A stretch of DNA of 64,000 bases. Origin: Cephalotus follicularis (lineage: Eukaryota; Streptophyta; Magnoliopsida; Oxalidales; Cephalotaceae). A program made the translations under genes and the position numbers. Shown piece by piece: positions 1 through 10,860 of the stretch. How positions within the stretch are numbered: position 1 is the first letter of the stretch; every line of letters starts with the position of its first letter. Below the pieces are notes generated by a model. That model did no database searches. It was not told the DNA's origin and saw only the letters and a program-made list of their open reading frames with translations. The stretch covers positions 216,702 through 280,701 of the forward strand of contig BDDD01001459.1 of NCBI GenBank assembly GCA_001972305.1. The letters run 5' to 3'.

Positions 1-1
1 T

Positions 2-1356
2 CTCATACCCGGTACAGCTCCTATTTCTAAAGCACCGTATAGAATGGCTCCTGCGGAATTGAGAGGGCTGAAATTGCAGTTACAGGACCTGATCGATAAG
101 GGTTTCATTCGACCCAGTGTTTCACCATGGGGTGCACCTGTACTTTTTGTCAAGAAGAAGGATGGTCGATGAGGCTCTGCATCGATTACAGGATGTTGAA
201 CAAGGCAACTATGAAGAACAAGTATCCTTTACCTCACATCGAGGATTTGTTCGACCAGTTGCAAGGGGCGAGAGTGTTCTCGAAACTTGATTTGAGATCG
301 GGATATCACCAGTTGAGGGTGAGGGAAGGAGATATTGAGAAGACTGCTTTCCAGACAAGATACGGTCACTATGAGTTCCTTGTGATGCCTTTTGGTGTTA
401 CCAATGCACTGGCTGCATTCATGTCATTGATGAACGATGTGTTTCAACCGTACCTAGACCAGTTTGTCGTTGTGTTTATTAACGACGTACTAGTATACTC
501 AAGGAGTGAGGAAGAGCATGCTTGCCACCTGAGATTGGCTTTGCAGATACTCTGAGAGCACCAGCTGTATGCCAAATTCAGTAAGTGTGAATTTTGGCTT
601 GACCGTGTGATCTTTCTTGGTCACATTGTATCTGGAGAAAGTTTGGCGGTGGATCCATCAAAGATAGAGGTGGTACGAGATTGGCCACGACCGAAGAATG
701 TGACGGAGGTATGCAGTTTTCTTGGCTTGGCAAGCTATTACCGGAGGTTTACACAGAACTTTTCAAGGATAGCTGAGCCCTTGACTAGGCTGACCCAGAA
801 GAATACCTTATTTGTCTGGGACGATAATTGCAAAGCTAGTTTCCGTGAACTGAAGGACCGGTTTGTTTTCGCTCCTATCCTGGCATTACCTGAGGGTAAT
901 GAAGGCTTTGCAGTCTATAGTGATGCATCGGGTAAGGGCTTGGGCTGCGTGCTGATGCAGCGAGGAAAGGTGATTGCTTATGCTTCTAGGAAGCTGAAGC
1001 CGAATGAAGAAAACTACCCGACTCATGACCTTGAACTTGCAGCTATTATCTTCGCCCTTAAGAAGATGAGACACTATCTTTATGGGGCGCAATTTGAGAT
1101 CTTTACCGATCATAAGAGTTTGAGGTACCTGTTATGTCAGGACACACTGAACATGAGACAGCGCAAGTGGGTAGAGTTCTTCAATGATTATGACTGCAGT
1201 ATCCAGTACCACCTGGGGAAAGAGAATGTAGCAGCTGATGCCTTGAGCCGCAAGGCTATGGTTGCCAGTACAATGGTGTCTCAATGGAAGATGTTGGAAG
1301 ACTTCCAAGAGTGGTCTCCGTTCAATCAGTCACCGGGGATCTTCCTAGCCGACATG
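2..1356 (+). pseudogene. E1 pol: reverse transcriptase and RNase H, broken
   Basis: The reading frame opens with the LIPGTAPIS linker before reverse transcriptase and runs through fingers, palm, connection and RNase H. These domains copy retroelement RNA into DNA and remove the RNA strand. Visible marks are [35 protein letters not shown], then RNase H with YSDAS, ELAAI, TDHKSL and ADALSRK. Breaks: a one-base loss near 166 changes frame, TGA stops at 553-555 and TGA again at 1357-1359. The catalytic FIDD box reads FIND (near 475-486), so one active-site Asp is Asn. That change alone should abolish polymerase activity, a knowledge-based inference. Confidence 0.92.
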
Positions 1357-1368
1357 TGAGTCCAGCCA

Positions 1369-2793
1369 GTGTCACTTGATCACATCAGGGATGCACAACC
1401 ACATGAACCAGAGTTGCAACGAATTGAGGAGAACCTGGACTCAGAATCCGATTTCCAAGTGCATGCCGATGGTATTCTGAGATATCGGGGACGTGTGTGT
1501 CTTCTGAATGAACCAAGACTAAAGGATGAGTTACTCCGCGGAGCTCATAAATCCCTGTACAGTATTCACCCTGGTAGCACCTAGATGTACCAAGATATGA
1601 AGAGAACTTACTAGTGGCCCAGCATGAAGCGCGAGATTGCTGAATATGTCGCGAAGTGTTTGACATGTCAGAGGGTCAAGGCTGAACACCAGAGACTGGC
1701 ATGACTGTTACAGTCATTACCAGTGGCGGAGTGGAAATGGGAACACATTATGATGGACTTTGTTTCTGGATTTCCACTGATTAGGCATCGTCATAATGCC
1801 GTGTGGGTTATTGTTGATAGACTCACCAAATCAGCACACTTCTTGCCTACACATGTCGCTGATTCTGCGAGCAAGCTAGCTCGATTGTATGTGAAGGAGA
1901 TTGTGAGACTGCACGGTGTCCCGGTGAGCATCGTTTGTGATAGGGATTCGATCTTCACTTCCAACTTCTGGAAGAGATTCTAGACAGCCTTCGAAACAAG
2001 ATTGAATCTCAGTACTGCTTTCCACCCCCAGACAGACGGACAGTCGAAACGTACCATCCGAACCCTGGGGGATATGCTGCGGGCTTACGTGATCGATTTT
2101 GGCAGAACCTGGGAAGACCATATCCCTCTGATAGAGTTTTCATACAATAACAGCTATCACTCAAGTATTGGTATGGCTCCATACGAGGCACTGTATGGGA
2201 GAAAGTGTAGGTCACCCGTCTGTTGGGACGAGGTTGGTGAACGACCATTGCTTGGGTCAGATTTGGTGGAGGAGACTTCGGAGAAAGACAAGTTCATCAG
2301 AGAGAAGTTGCTAGCAGCACAGAGTCGGCAGAAGAGTTATGCCGACAGTGTGAAGAGAAGACCTTTAACCTTCAATGTTGGAGATCACGTGTTTTTGAAG
2401 GTATCTCCGTGGAAAGGGGCACAAAGATTCGGGAAGAAGGGCAAGCTAGCGCCACGCTATATTGGTCCTTTTGAGACCCTGGAGAGGGTTGGAGAAGTAG
2501 CTTATCAGCTAGCCTTGCCTCCTACATTATCGAGTGTACATGATGTCTTCCACGTATCAATGCTACGAGGTTATATCCGAGACCCATCACATGTCCTGGA
2601 TTATGACTTGGTTACGGTGAGGGATGATCTTTCCTGCGAGGAGTCACCCATGAGAATCTTGGATTGGAAGACACAAGTATTGAGGAACCGAACCATTCCG
2701 ATGGTAAAGGTTCAGTGGCAATTTCATCGGCCGGATGAAGCGACTTGGGAGCATGAGGAGGATATCCGAGAATGCTACCCGCACTTGTTCTAG
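1369..2793 (+). pseudogene. E1 pol: integrase with C-terminal chromodomain, broken
   Basis: Integrase joins the cDNA copy to host DNA; a chromodomain binds methylated histone H3 in chromoviruses and steers insertion to heterochromatin. Visible in order: the zinc-binding end (CLTCQRVKAEH, about 1660-1690), core ([39 protein letters not shown]), the GPF region (RYIGPFETL), HDVFHVSMLR and a chromodomain ending ATWEHEEDIR and CYPHLF. In-frame stops interrupt it at about 1582, 1612, 1702 and 1981. The third acidic residue of the DDE triad is lost: the motif normally reading QTERT or QSERT here reads QSKRT (2041-2055). Confidence 0.92.
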
Positions 2794-2819
2794 TTGTTTT
2801 GAATTTCGGGGATGAAATT

Positions 2820-2838
2820 CTTTTGAAGGAGGGGTGGA
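2820..2838 (+). other. E1 polypurine tract
   Basis: A purine-rich run (GAAGGAGGGG then TGGA) directly precedes the LTR start TGTAACGC. Its position between the pol stop and LTR is that of the plus-strand primer. The same GGGG(T)GGATG arrangement precedes the 3' LTR of E2. Confidence 0.7.
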
Positions 2839-2994
2839 TGTAACGCTTGGAAAGTTCATGTATTATGATTTCACAATGTAAATGTACTTCATTTGTGGAA
2901 ATTAATAAAATGATGGTTTTTCTGAATTTGATGATGTTGATATTAAGTCGATTATATACTTAGAAGTGTGATTAATTGATAACTATATGGGAGG

Positions 2995-3150
2995 CAGTCG
3001 ACTGGCACAACAGACCAGCCGACTGGCTGACTGCGAGTGGAAGCAGTCGACTAGTGGGATGAACCAGTCGACTGGCCAAATGTCGTGACACTTGGCAATA
3101 GACTGCCAAGCGAACAGCCGACTGCCAGGGAAAGGCAGCCGACTGGATCG
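2995..3150 (+). repeat. Palindrome cluster, CAGTCGACTG type
   Basis: About six irregularly spaced copies of the 10-bp palindrome CAGTCGACTG or close variants (CAGCCGACTG, CAGTCGACTA) occur in roughly 155 bp. Confidence 0.85.
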
Positions 3151-3984
3151 TGCTCTGTTTTAGTTGCATGTGACGAGATCACATGCAGCCACTGATAAGG
3201 CATCTTGCAGGCGCCATCTGATGATAGATGAAACGTGTATGCCATGCACATGACTGCTAGAACCTGCAGAAACTAAGGGGAAGGGGTGGAATGACATGTG
3301 TGTGTGCATGCAAGTGTTAGAAGGGAGGATGGCATTTAGTGCCATGTGAGGGAGCTAGGGGGAAGGGAAGAGAAAAGTCTCTGCGTAAAATGTCTCCCCT
3401 CACTGCTCTCGTGCAGATACTGAAAGACCAAAGAACCAGAGATATTGAGAGAGAACATAGTGAAAAATTGAGAGGATTCTCCTTTGTTGAAGCTTGGAGC
3501 TCGGGTGGGAGCTGTTGGGCTGCCTTGGAGCTACTGGGCTTGGAGTTGGAGCTACTGGGAGGCTCAATGATACTGGAAAGGAGACACAAAGAGGTGGACT
3601 TCCGATTTCTAACTTGAAATCAAAGGTAGGGGAAATGGTAGAGAATTCTATACATGCAATTTGAGTTTAAGAGTAATGATGTTATAAATGAATGTTGTAG
3701 TTGTTTGGCTGTGGATTTCTGTGTTAATGTTGTGGTTAATGTTAATAAATAACCTAACATGCACACTGAGTTTTGGATGGAGTTTTGGTTGGTTTCATGC
3801 AATGCCATGTTTGGATGTCATTTGAATTATGATGAAAACGGAGAATAATGCATGAATTGAGTTGTGTTTTAAACCAGTGTATGATTACTGATGATATTCT
3901 GAGGTTTGAATACGTGTGGATACGTTCCAATGGTTTGTAGAATGGATTAGCAGTGAATTGCTGGCACTGTCCAGCACAGAACAG

Positions 3985-4200
3985 TCGACTGTTTAAGTAA
4001 AACAGTCGACTACTCGAACATCCAGTCGACTGTCATGTAAGAACAGTCGACTGCGCATGCGTTTTTACCCAGAACTGTCGACTGTTGAAGGAAGGCAGTC
4101 GACTGCCGAATGCTCGTGATGAACAAGCCGACTGTTGGGAAGGAAAAGTCGACTGACTCAAGGATCCAGCCGGCTGTTATGGAAAAACAGTAGACTGTTA
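3985..4200 (+). repeat. Second palindrome cluster, CAGTCGACTG type
   Basis: About nine copies of CAGTCGACTG and variants (AAGCCGACTG, CAGCCGGCTG, CAGTAGACTG) occur in roughly 215 bp with uneven spacing. Confidence 0.85.
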
Positions 4201-4397
4201 CTACAGAAATTGAACCCTTAGAGAAAGTGATAGGCCTAGGTTAATTACCAACAACCCTAGGTGCATTATGAGCATATGTTTGCCCTGCATTTGAACTGCT
4301 ACTGCATTATTACTATGATTTGCATTATGGTTGATTTCTAAAAAGTGTTAACCATTTTGAAAAGCTTTTATGATTATTATAATCATTTTTGTACGGA

Positions 4398-4623
4398 AAT
4401 GTATATTTGTCAACATATGAATATACATATTTTCGTAATGACTGGGGAAAGTATTTTCCAATGACGGAGAAACGTTTTAGAGGATTGATTATGCAATCAA
4501 ATGTATTGTGCAAAATGTATATTTGTCAACATATGAATTTATATATTTTCGAAATGATTGGGGAAGTATTTCCAAAGACGGAGAAATGTTTTAAAAAGAT
4601 TGATTATACAATCAAATGTATTG
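4398..4623 (+). repeat. Two-copy tandem duplication of about 116 bp in the E1 LTR
   Basis: Copy one (about 4398-4513) and copy two (about 4514-4623) both start AATGTATATTTGTCAACATA and end CAATCAAATGTATTG, with several differences between them. It is an old local duplication. Confidence 0.85.
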
Positions 4624-4746
4624 TTTTAAGTTTTATAACTTATCACAACTTGTGAACGGAGTAATATATTTTAAACAAATATATGTGATCAAGTAATCAT
4701 AGTTTATTGCTTGACTTGTACTATGCAATGCTTGTGCCTGTTGATT

Positions 4747-4835
4747 ATTAGCCGCTGTGCTAATAACCTGTTGATTACTCAGCCGTTGTGCTAATAACTT
4801 GCTGTTGGTTTAGCCGCCGTGCTAAGCAACATACG
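4747..4835 (+). repeat. Short tandem array, AGCCGCTGTGCTAATAAC unit
   Basis: Three degenerate copies of a unit reading (T)AGCCG(C/T)(T/C)GTGCTAA occur in succession, ending about 120 bp before the E2 insertion site. Confidence 0.65.
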
Positions 4836-4950
4836 GAGGACTTGCCCCAAAACCGTTCACAAACGGGGAAGGGGTAAGAGTGCATGACGTTGGGGCCAGG
4901 AGGTGGCGACGGTTATGACGACTTGCTTGTCTAGTTCCTTTTGGGAGATA

Positions 4951-4955
4951 TTTAC
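4951..4955. repeat. Target-site duplication of E2, left (TTTAC)
   Basis: TTTAC directly precedes the E2 5' LTR and recurs at 15193-15197 directly after the 3' LTR. Confidence 0.95.
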
Positions 4956-7670
4956 TGTAATACCCTTCTCGTTCGTAAATATATTTTACGGATTTTATGT
5001 TTGTGTTCGGACTTTTTAATTTTGTTTAATTTTAAAAGTTCGGTTGCCCTGTGTTTTGGGCTTATATGATTTGGGCTGACTAATACCAGTCCAATTTTGG
5101 GTACGTAATGCTATGTTGGGTTTGGGTTTATTTTATCAAAATTTATCTTCTATTTTAAAAGCCCTAAAATCCTTTTTAATTCATTATTTTTATTTATTTA
5201 TTTATTTCCTTTTTATTTTTTTTCCTTTTCCTTTTCCCTTCTTTCCTATTTTTCTTATTCTTCCTATTCTTCTTCCTTCTTTCCCCGAAGTTTCTCCCTC
5301 CCTCATAAATTTTACATGCCTTCAATCTTTCCTTCCCTTATTCAGCCGATTCTTGGTCTTCTAATTCCATTTAAAGAGTGATATTGCCTTTGACATATGC
5401 TATTCTCTCCTCTCTTGCAAGCAACAGCCGAAATTTTGCAAGCAATAATCTGTGGTGTTCTTTGTACGTTTACGTCATCAACAATCAGGTTTGTGCCTTT
5501 TGAACTCAGCCCTTGATTGTTCTGTTTTAGTTATACTTCTTTTGACAAGCTTTGAGTTTGTATATTCGTTTTTCCCTCTCTTTGTTTTGTTTCTATGTCC
5601 AGCCTCGTGATCATAGAATTGTGGTGTTTCTCATACGGTTTCTGTGTCCTTAACATCATTACAGGTTAGTAAATTCGTTCCCTGTAATGATAGTTTTGTT
5701 TCAATGTCATAAACTGAGTTTTTTTTATGCTCTTGGTGTCTTTGGGTATTGATTCCTGCCTAAATGTGTTGTCATTGTGTTAATGAGATTGTCAGCACGT
5801 TTTATGCACATAGATATGTCACAAACTGGGTTTATAACATCTGTATTTGATAAATGACAGAATCTGGATACATATATATGCATTGTCTTCTTGCTTCCTT
5901 TTGTAAGTTAAACCACTGTCAGGTTGTTTTCTTGTCAAATCTGTGTTTTTATGTCACCTACAAGTCATATATGATCACATGTTTATGTCCATATGTCTCT
6001 AGTTTAATGTAGAAACCATTTGAACCATTTTCAGTATTGAATTGTCAAATTTCCAATTGTTCTGTCGCCCACAACAATCGGTTGTCTCTGTGGACAGTCG
6101 GCTGGAATGGATGAGTAGCCGACTGCCATATGAATGTAGTCGACTGCCTTAGGTTGAGTAGTCAACTGGATGTATGAACCAGTCGACTGCCTCCACTTTA
6201 GTTTGAGTAGTCGACTGGACCTTATGAACAGTCGATTGGAGCCCTGTATTAGTCGACTGTTTTGCCCACAAATGTACTGTTTTCAACTGTTTTAATCCGT
6301 TTGATCCTCGAATCGATCTGAGTCTTTTCCAAACACTGTTAAGAGTCTGTTTAATACTTCTGATGTGTTTTAGACTCTTATACGTATGATTTTGAATGTT
6401 TTTTTTGGATTGATTGTGATTCAAGTGAAGTTTGGTTTAAGTCATCTATTCGTAAGTACTTTGTGAGCGCATAAGGTACGGATTTTATGTTCCTTGGCTA
6501 TCTGATGTTCGAACTGAAAACTGTTTTGCTAAGCATCTTCGTTTATGAAATCAACGATATTTTATGGTTTTGACACACTTCGAATATAAAGTTGGTTTGA
6601 CATTTTAAATTATTCCGACTTTAGACATATGATATGAAATGATACGATATGTTATGGAATGTATGTTATGATACCGTTGTGAGCGGTTTTCGAATATGTT
6701 AGGTGAAAACATATTTTATGTGATTTTAAATTGATTTTGATAAATCAATGTTTTTGAAATACTGAGTATTGTACCCACCTATGGGGCGCACCATAGGCAC
6801 GTCGTAGGCCTGGCACGGGGACGTGACACTTCCGTAGTGGTGTGATTAGACTACGGCGTCTCTGAGTGTATAAATAAATCCCATGAGGTGGATTTATGGA
6901 TCCGCTATGTATCATAGAGGGGTATGAATCGATTCTAGTTTATGTGATCTGAGATGTGATCAGATATGTAATCCGAGGTGTGATCGGATATGTGTATGTG
7001 AGAATTGACTTGTGTAGTGTCGTACACTTCAATTCTAGTGGGCATGTGGAATTAGCGCCTCCCTTGCCAAATTTATGATATGTGATATGTATGTGACTCA
7101 GTATGACCTATGATTTGTGATTTAAGATTTGTAAATCGAAAATAATGCTTTGAAATGTTCCGTAATTGTTTCGAAAGATATGCAATTTTTATTTGAATAT
7201 GATTAAACTATTATAATTGTTTAATATTTCTATTACGTTATTATTGAAATATTAATGTTTTTAAATTATCGTTTACTGTTTTTATTTTTCCCTTATCCGT
7301 ACTGAGGTTTGCTCAGCCGCGTTTTTGTTTCCATGCGGCAGGTTTTCAGGAGCAGCGGGGAAAAGTGTGACTAGTGATGACAACCTTTTGTGATAGGATC
7401 CCTAGGAGTGTGATCCTTGTTTTGTATCAAGTGATCATGAATATTTTTGAGAAACAATGATATTTATGTTTTCAGCTCCTAAATTTGGAACTTAATTATG
7501 TTTTAGGTTATTTCACGAAACACTTAATTGTTAAGTTTTTAATGTTTCAGATATGATAAGACTGCCACGTTTTTGGTTGTTTTTGGCTAATAAAGTAATG
7601 ATATGATTTGTTAAGTAATGTTATGCATGATATGACCCTGTGACGACTCCCGCCGTCCGGTGGTGTTACA
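4956..7670 (+). repeat. E2 5' LTR
   Basis: 2,715 bp, matched end to end by 12437-15192. Inside are a pyrimidine-rich tract (about 5170-5300), a palindrome cluster (6074-6260), a conserved block at about 6776-6870 shared with other LTR families, and a conserved block at 7296-7360 near the end. No coding frame is recognisable. The 3' LTR carries short extra segments near 12836-12863 and 13737-13770, or this copy has lost them. Confidence 0.95.
6074..6260 (+). repeat. Palindrome cluster in E2 5' LTR
   Basis: About nine copies of CAGTCGACTG and variants (CAGTCGGCTG, TAGCCGACTG, TAGTCAACTG, CAGTCGATTG) lie within about 190 bp. Confidence 0.87.
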
Positions 7671-7675
7671 GATTA

Positions 7676-7687
7676 TGGTATCAGAGA
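7676..7687 (+). other. E2 primer-binding site (initiator tRNA-Met)
   Basis: TGGTATCAGAGA lies five bases inside the 5' LTR end. It matches the 3' end of plant initiator tRNA-Met for 11 to 12 bases, the usual minus-strand primer of these elements. Confidence 0.88.
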
Positions 7688-7841
7688 ATTAGGTTTTGTT
7701 TCCTTAGAAGACCTAACTAGGTTTGACCTGTGAGATTGGGTAGACACCGGGTTAGGCTGTTTCGGTTATGATTTTTTGATATGTTTTCTGCTTTGGTTTT
7801 TGTTCCTTGTGATGTTTTATGTTTTGGATGCCTTTTCGTAG

Positions 7842-8990
7842 ATGGCACGTACAAGAAACGCTGCTCAAAGAACTGCAACTGCCGAGGCTCAGGAAGTCAG
7901 AAATGAGCCTACTATGGAGGAGCTAGTACGTCAGGTTGTCGCTCAGGAGATACGGCGCTCGTTGAATGAGCAGAATCAGAATCAGGGCCGTAGGGAGCCG
8001 GTTGTTGCTAACGATGCTCCAGCTGATATTCAGTTGGGAAGAGATGCTGGGGACAGGACTGATGTGCCCACTTATGTTTGGCTTGAGCGGTTCCAGAAGC
8101 AGAGACCGCAGTCTTTCAGCTCAGCCATGATTCCTGTTGAGGCTGAGCACTGGATTGCTCATATGGATAAGATCTTTGATGTGCTTGGTTGCAGTGATGA
8201 ACATAAGATCAAGCTAGCTGTGTACAAGCTTGAGGGTGATGCTCAAAAATGGTGGAAAGCTGTTGATATGGCTAAGGGTGGTAATTATGTAGAGAATTTG
8301 ACCTGGTCCGAGTTCTGTGAAGTCTTTTATCAGCAGTACTTTCCCACTGCTAATAAGGAGGCTTACGCCAGAGAGTTTGTCAATACCAGACAGAGGGATG
8401 GAGAGTCGGTGATAGAATTTCTGACTCGTTTCACTAGGCTTGCTGGTTTTGCTGGTTCTGCGGCAGGGACAGCATTGGAGCAGGCAGAAAAGTTCAAGTG
8501 GAAGTTGCATTATCAGCTCCGGGGTAAATTGATCAACACCAGGTTTGCTGATGTATCTGAAGTGGCTAATGTGGCTAAGAACATTGAGCTGGAAAGGTTA
8601 GATTTCCAGGCTTCTCGACAGGAGATTGACAGAAAGAGAAACGGAGGTGATTCTCAGGGGCAAGGTTCTGAACAGAATAAGAATAGGAATGGCAAGCGAG
8701 GGAAGAGAAATGATAACCCGGGACAGCAACAGCTCGGTAATGACAAGAGGCAGACTCAGGGGGCTGCAGATGTCCAGATTGCCAAATGTGATGTGTGTGG
8801 TAGATAGCATCCGGTGGGAGTATGCTATAAGGCTATCGGGGCCTATTTTGTGTGTAGACAGAAAGGGCACTTCGTGAAGGATTGTCCTGACCCTCGTGCA
8901 AAGGAAAGGAAGGGAAACAATACAGATCATGGACAACGCAATGTGGGAGGTCGTGTCTTTGCTATCACGACTCAGGAGGCAGCTAATGCA
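7842..8990 (+). pseudogene. E2 gag (capsid and nucleocapsid), broken
   Basis: The frame starts MARTRN, the same start as E3 gag and near that of E8 (MVRTRN). The capsid-type region holds YVWLERFQKQ, AEHWI, KWWK and FYQQYFP. After a basic, Gln-rich linker comes the zinc knuckle that packages RNA. An in-frame TAG at 8805-8807 interrupts it where E3 has Gln. The knuckle (about 8844-8885) reads YFVC...H...C: the first of its Cys/Cys/His/Cys ligands is Tyr and the Gly after the second Cys is Arg, while E3 keeps the full CX2CX4HX4C. Zinc binding should therefore fail. Confidence 0.9.
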
Positions 8991-9533
8991 CCAGGTACTG
9001 TTTCGGGCTTTATTTATGTTGGTAACCGTTGGGGTTAAGTTTTGTATGATACTGGATCGACCCACTCGGTTGTAGCAAGGTCTTTTGTTCGGCATCTTGG
9101 GATGTCTTCTCAGTTGCTTGATCCAGCTTTGGTTCTTTCGACCCCTACGGGTTCTTCTGTTGTGATATCTGAGTGCTTTTATGCTTGTCTTCTTGTTTTC
9201 GATGATCGGGTTCGTGATGCGGACCTTTTGCCTATCGATATGTATGACTTTGATATGATTCTGGGAATGAACTGGTTGGATCGTCATCGGGCTACAATCG
9301 ACTGCTATGCTCGGAGGGTTCTGTTTGGGGATGTGAATAGTCCTGAGTTTGTTTATCAGGGTTCACAGCCGAGGAAGGAAGTGAAGGTTATATTAGCTCT
9401 GAAGGCTAGGAAATTGGTAGCTAAGGGCGCTGAAGGTTTCTTAGCTGTTATGAAGGATGTCTCAAAGGTTGGGCCTCGCCTTGAAGACTATCCTGTGGTA
9501 CGAGAATTTTCTGATTTTTTTCTGGAAGAGTAA
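8991..9533 (+). pseudogene. E2 aspartic protease and linker, broken
   Basis: The retropepsin-type protease cuts the gag-pol polyprotein. Its active-site loop YDTGSTHS is intact at about 9045-9068, followed by the flap-side segment and MILGMNWLDRH at about 9257-9289. An in-frame TAA at 9036-9038 lies just before the active site and another TAA at 9531-9533 ends the linker where E3 reads on. It shares frame with gag, so the ancestral element probably made one gag-pol polyprotein. Confidence 0.9.
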
Positions 9534-10860
9534 CCGGGTTTGCCACCGCAACGGGAAGTGGAGTTTACCATCGAACTCATTCCCGGAGCAGCACCTATAT
9601 CTAAGGCACCTTACAGAATGGCACCGTTGGAACTGCAAGAGTTGAAAGAACAATTGCAAGAGTTGTTGGATCGGGGTTTCATTCGGCCGAGTGTTTAGCC
9701 GTGGGGTGCTCCGGTTCTTTTTGTGAAGAAGAAAGATGGGTCTATGAGGCTATGCATAGACTATAGAGAGTTGAACCGAATCACTATTCGGAATAAATAC
9801 CCGCTACCTAGGATTGATGACTTGTTTGATCAACTCCAAGGTGCTCGGTATTTCTCGAAGATCGATTTGAGATAGGGATATCATCAACTTCGGATAAAGG
9901 ATGAAGATGTGCCTAAAACTACTTTCCGTACTCGGTATGGGCATTATGAGTTTTTGGTGATGCCTTTCGGACTCACTAATGCACTGGCAGTTTTCATGGA
10001 TTTGATGAATAGGGTTTTTCATGAGTACTTGGATCAGTTTGTTATTGTGTTCATAGATGACATTCTTGTGTATTCCAAGTCGAAGGAAGAACATGAAGAA
10101 CAGCTTCGCATTGTGTTAGGGATTCTGAGGAAGAATCAGTTATACGTGAAGTTTTTGAAGTGTGAGTTTTGGTTGGAACAGGTGGTGTTTTTGGGTCATG
10201 TGGTTACAGCTGAAGGTATTTGTGTGGATCTTGCTAAAGTTGAGGCTATTATGAAATGGCCGAGACCTACCATAGTGACGGAGGTTAGGAGTTTCTTGGG
10301 TTTGGCCAGATATTATAGGCGGTTTGTGGAAGGCTTTTCCTCTATAACCTTACCACTAACTCAGCTTATGAGGAAGGGAGCGATGTTTGAGTGGAATGAG
10401 GAGCGAGAAGCAAGCTTCGAGAAATTGAAGAATGGTCTGGTATCAGCACCGATTCTTCATTTACCATCTGGGTCGGGTGGATACCAGATATACAGCGATG
10501 CTTCTAAGAAAGGTTTGGCTTGTGTTCTGATGCATCACGGTCATGTGATAGCTTATGCTTCGAGACAGTTGAAGCCTTATGAAGTGAACTATCCTACGCA
10601 TGATCTCGAGTTGGCAGCGGTACTGTTTGCATTGAATATTTGGAGGCACTACATGTACGGAGAAACTTGTGACGTCTTTACCGATCATAAGAGTCTCAAG
10701 TATATCTTTACGCAGAAAGAGTTGAACATGCGTCAGAGAAGGTGGTTAGAACTTTTGAAGGACTATGATTTGAACATTCGGTACCATCCTGGTAAAGCAA
10801 ATGTGGTAGATGATGCTCTTAGTCGGAAGAGTTCTGGGAGTGTAGCGGCTTTGCTTATTC
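9534..10860 (+). pseudogene. E2 reverse transcriptase and RNase H, broken by stops
   Basis: Continues the gag frame. Reverse transcriptase shows [50 protein letters not shown] and an intact catalytic box FIDDILVYS at about 10048-10075. RNase H shows [25 protein letters not shown] and ALSRK. Stops occur at 9696-9698 and 9873-9875. Both lie where E3 has sense codons, and both change TCG to TAG. The catalytic residues look sound, so the stops are the main lesion. Confidence 0.92.

Larger units (their letters stand above)
1..4955 (+). mobile_element. E1: Ty3/gypsy chromovirus, 3' part (pol plus first part of 3' LTR)
   Basis: This is the right-hand part of a chromovirus whose gag and 5' LTR lie outside the window. 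It holds reverse transcriptase, RNase H, integrase and a chromodomain, then a purine-rich tract and a 3' LTR beginning TGTAACGC at 2839. E2 interrupts that LTR at 4955. The LTR resumes at 15198 and probably ends near 15784, giving about 2.7 kb without E2. The chromodomain after the integrase points to the Del/Tekay type. E1 lies in the minus-strand LTR E0, whose sequence resumes at 15785. The body is defective. Confidence 0.9.
2839..4955 (+). repeat. E1 3' LTR, first part
   Basis: Begins TGTAACGC after the purine tract and is cut by E2 at 4955. Open frames inside it (for example 3339-3617 and the opposite-strand 3317-3589) have no recognisable domain. The segment contains two palindrome clusters, a duplicated block of about 116 bp and a short tandem array just before the E2 insertion point. 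The paired LTR is outside the window, so the outer limit rests on the TG...CA rule and on homology of the flanking E0 DNA. Confidence 0.82.

Noticed and set aside
3317..3617. Overlapping open frames on both strands as small host genes
   Set aside because: They lie inside the E1 LTR, have no domain, and coincide with low-complexity composition.
2995..4200. Palindrome clusters as a CRISPR array
   Set aside because: Repeat units are only 10 bp, vary, are unevenly spaced and lie in retrotransposon LTRs of a plant genome.
6865..6880. GTATAAATAA as a TATA box of the E2 LTR
   Set aside because: The paired LTR reads GTATGAATAA and E3 has a different string, so the site is not conserved within the family.
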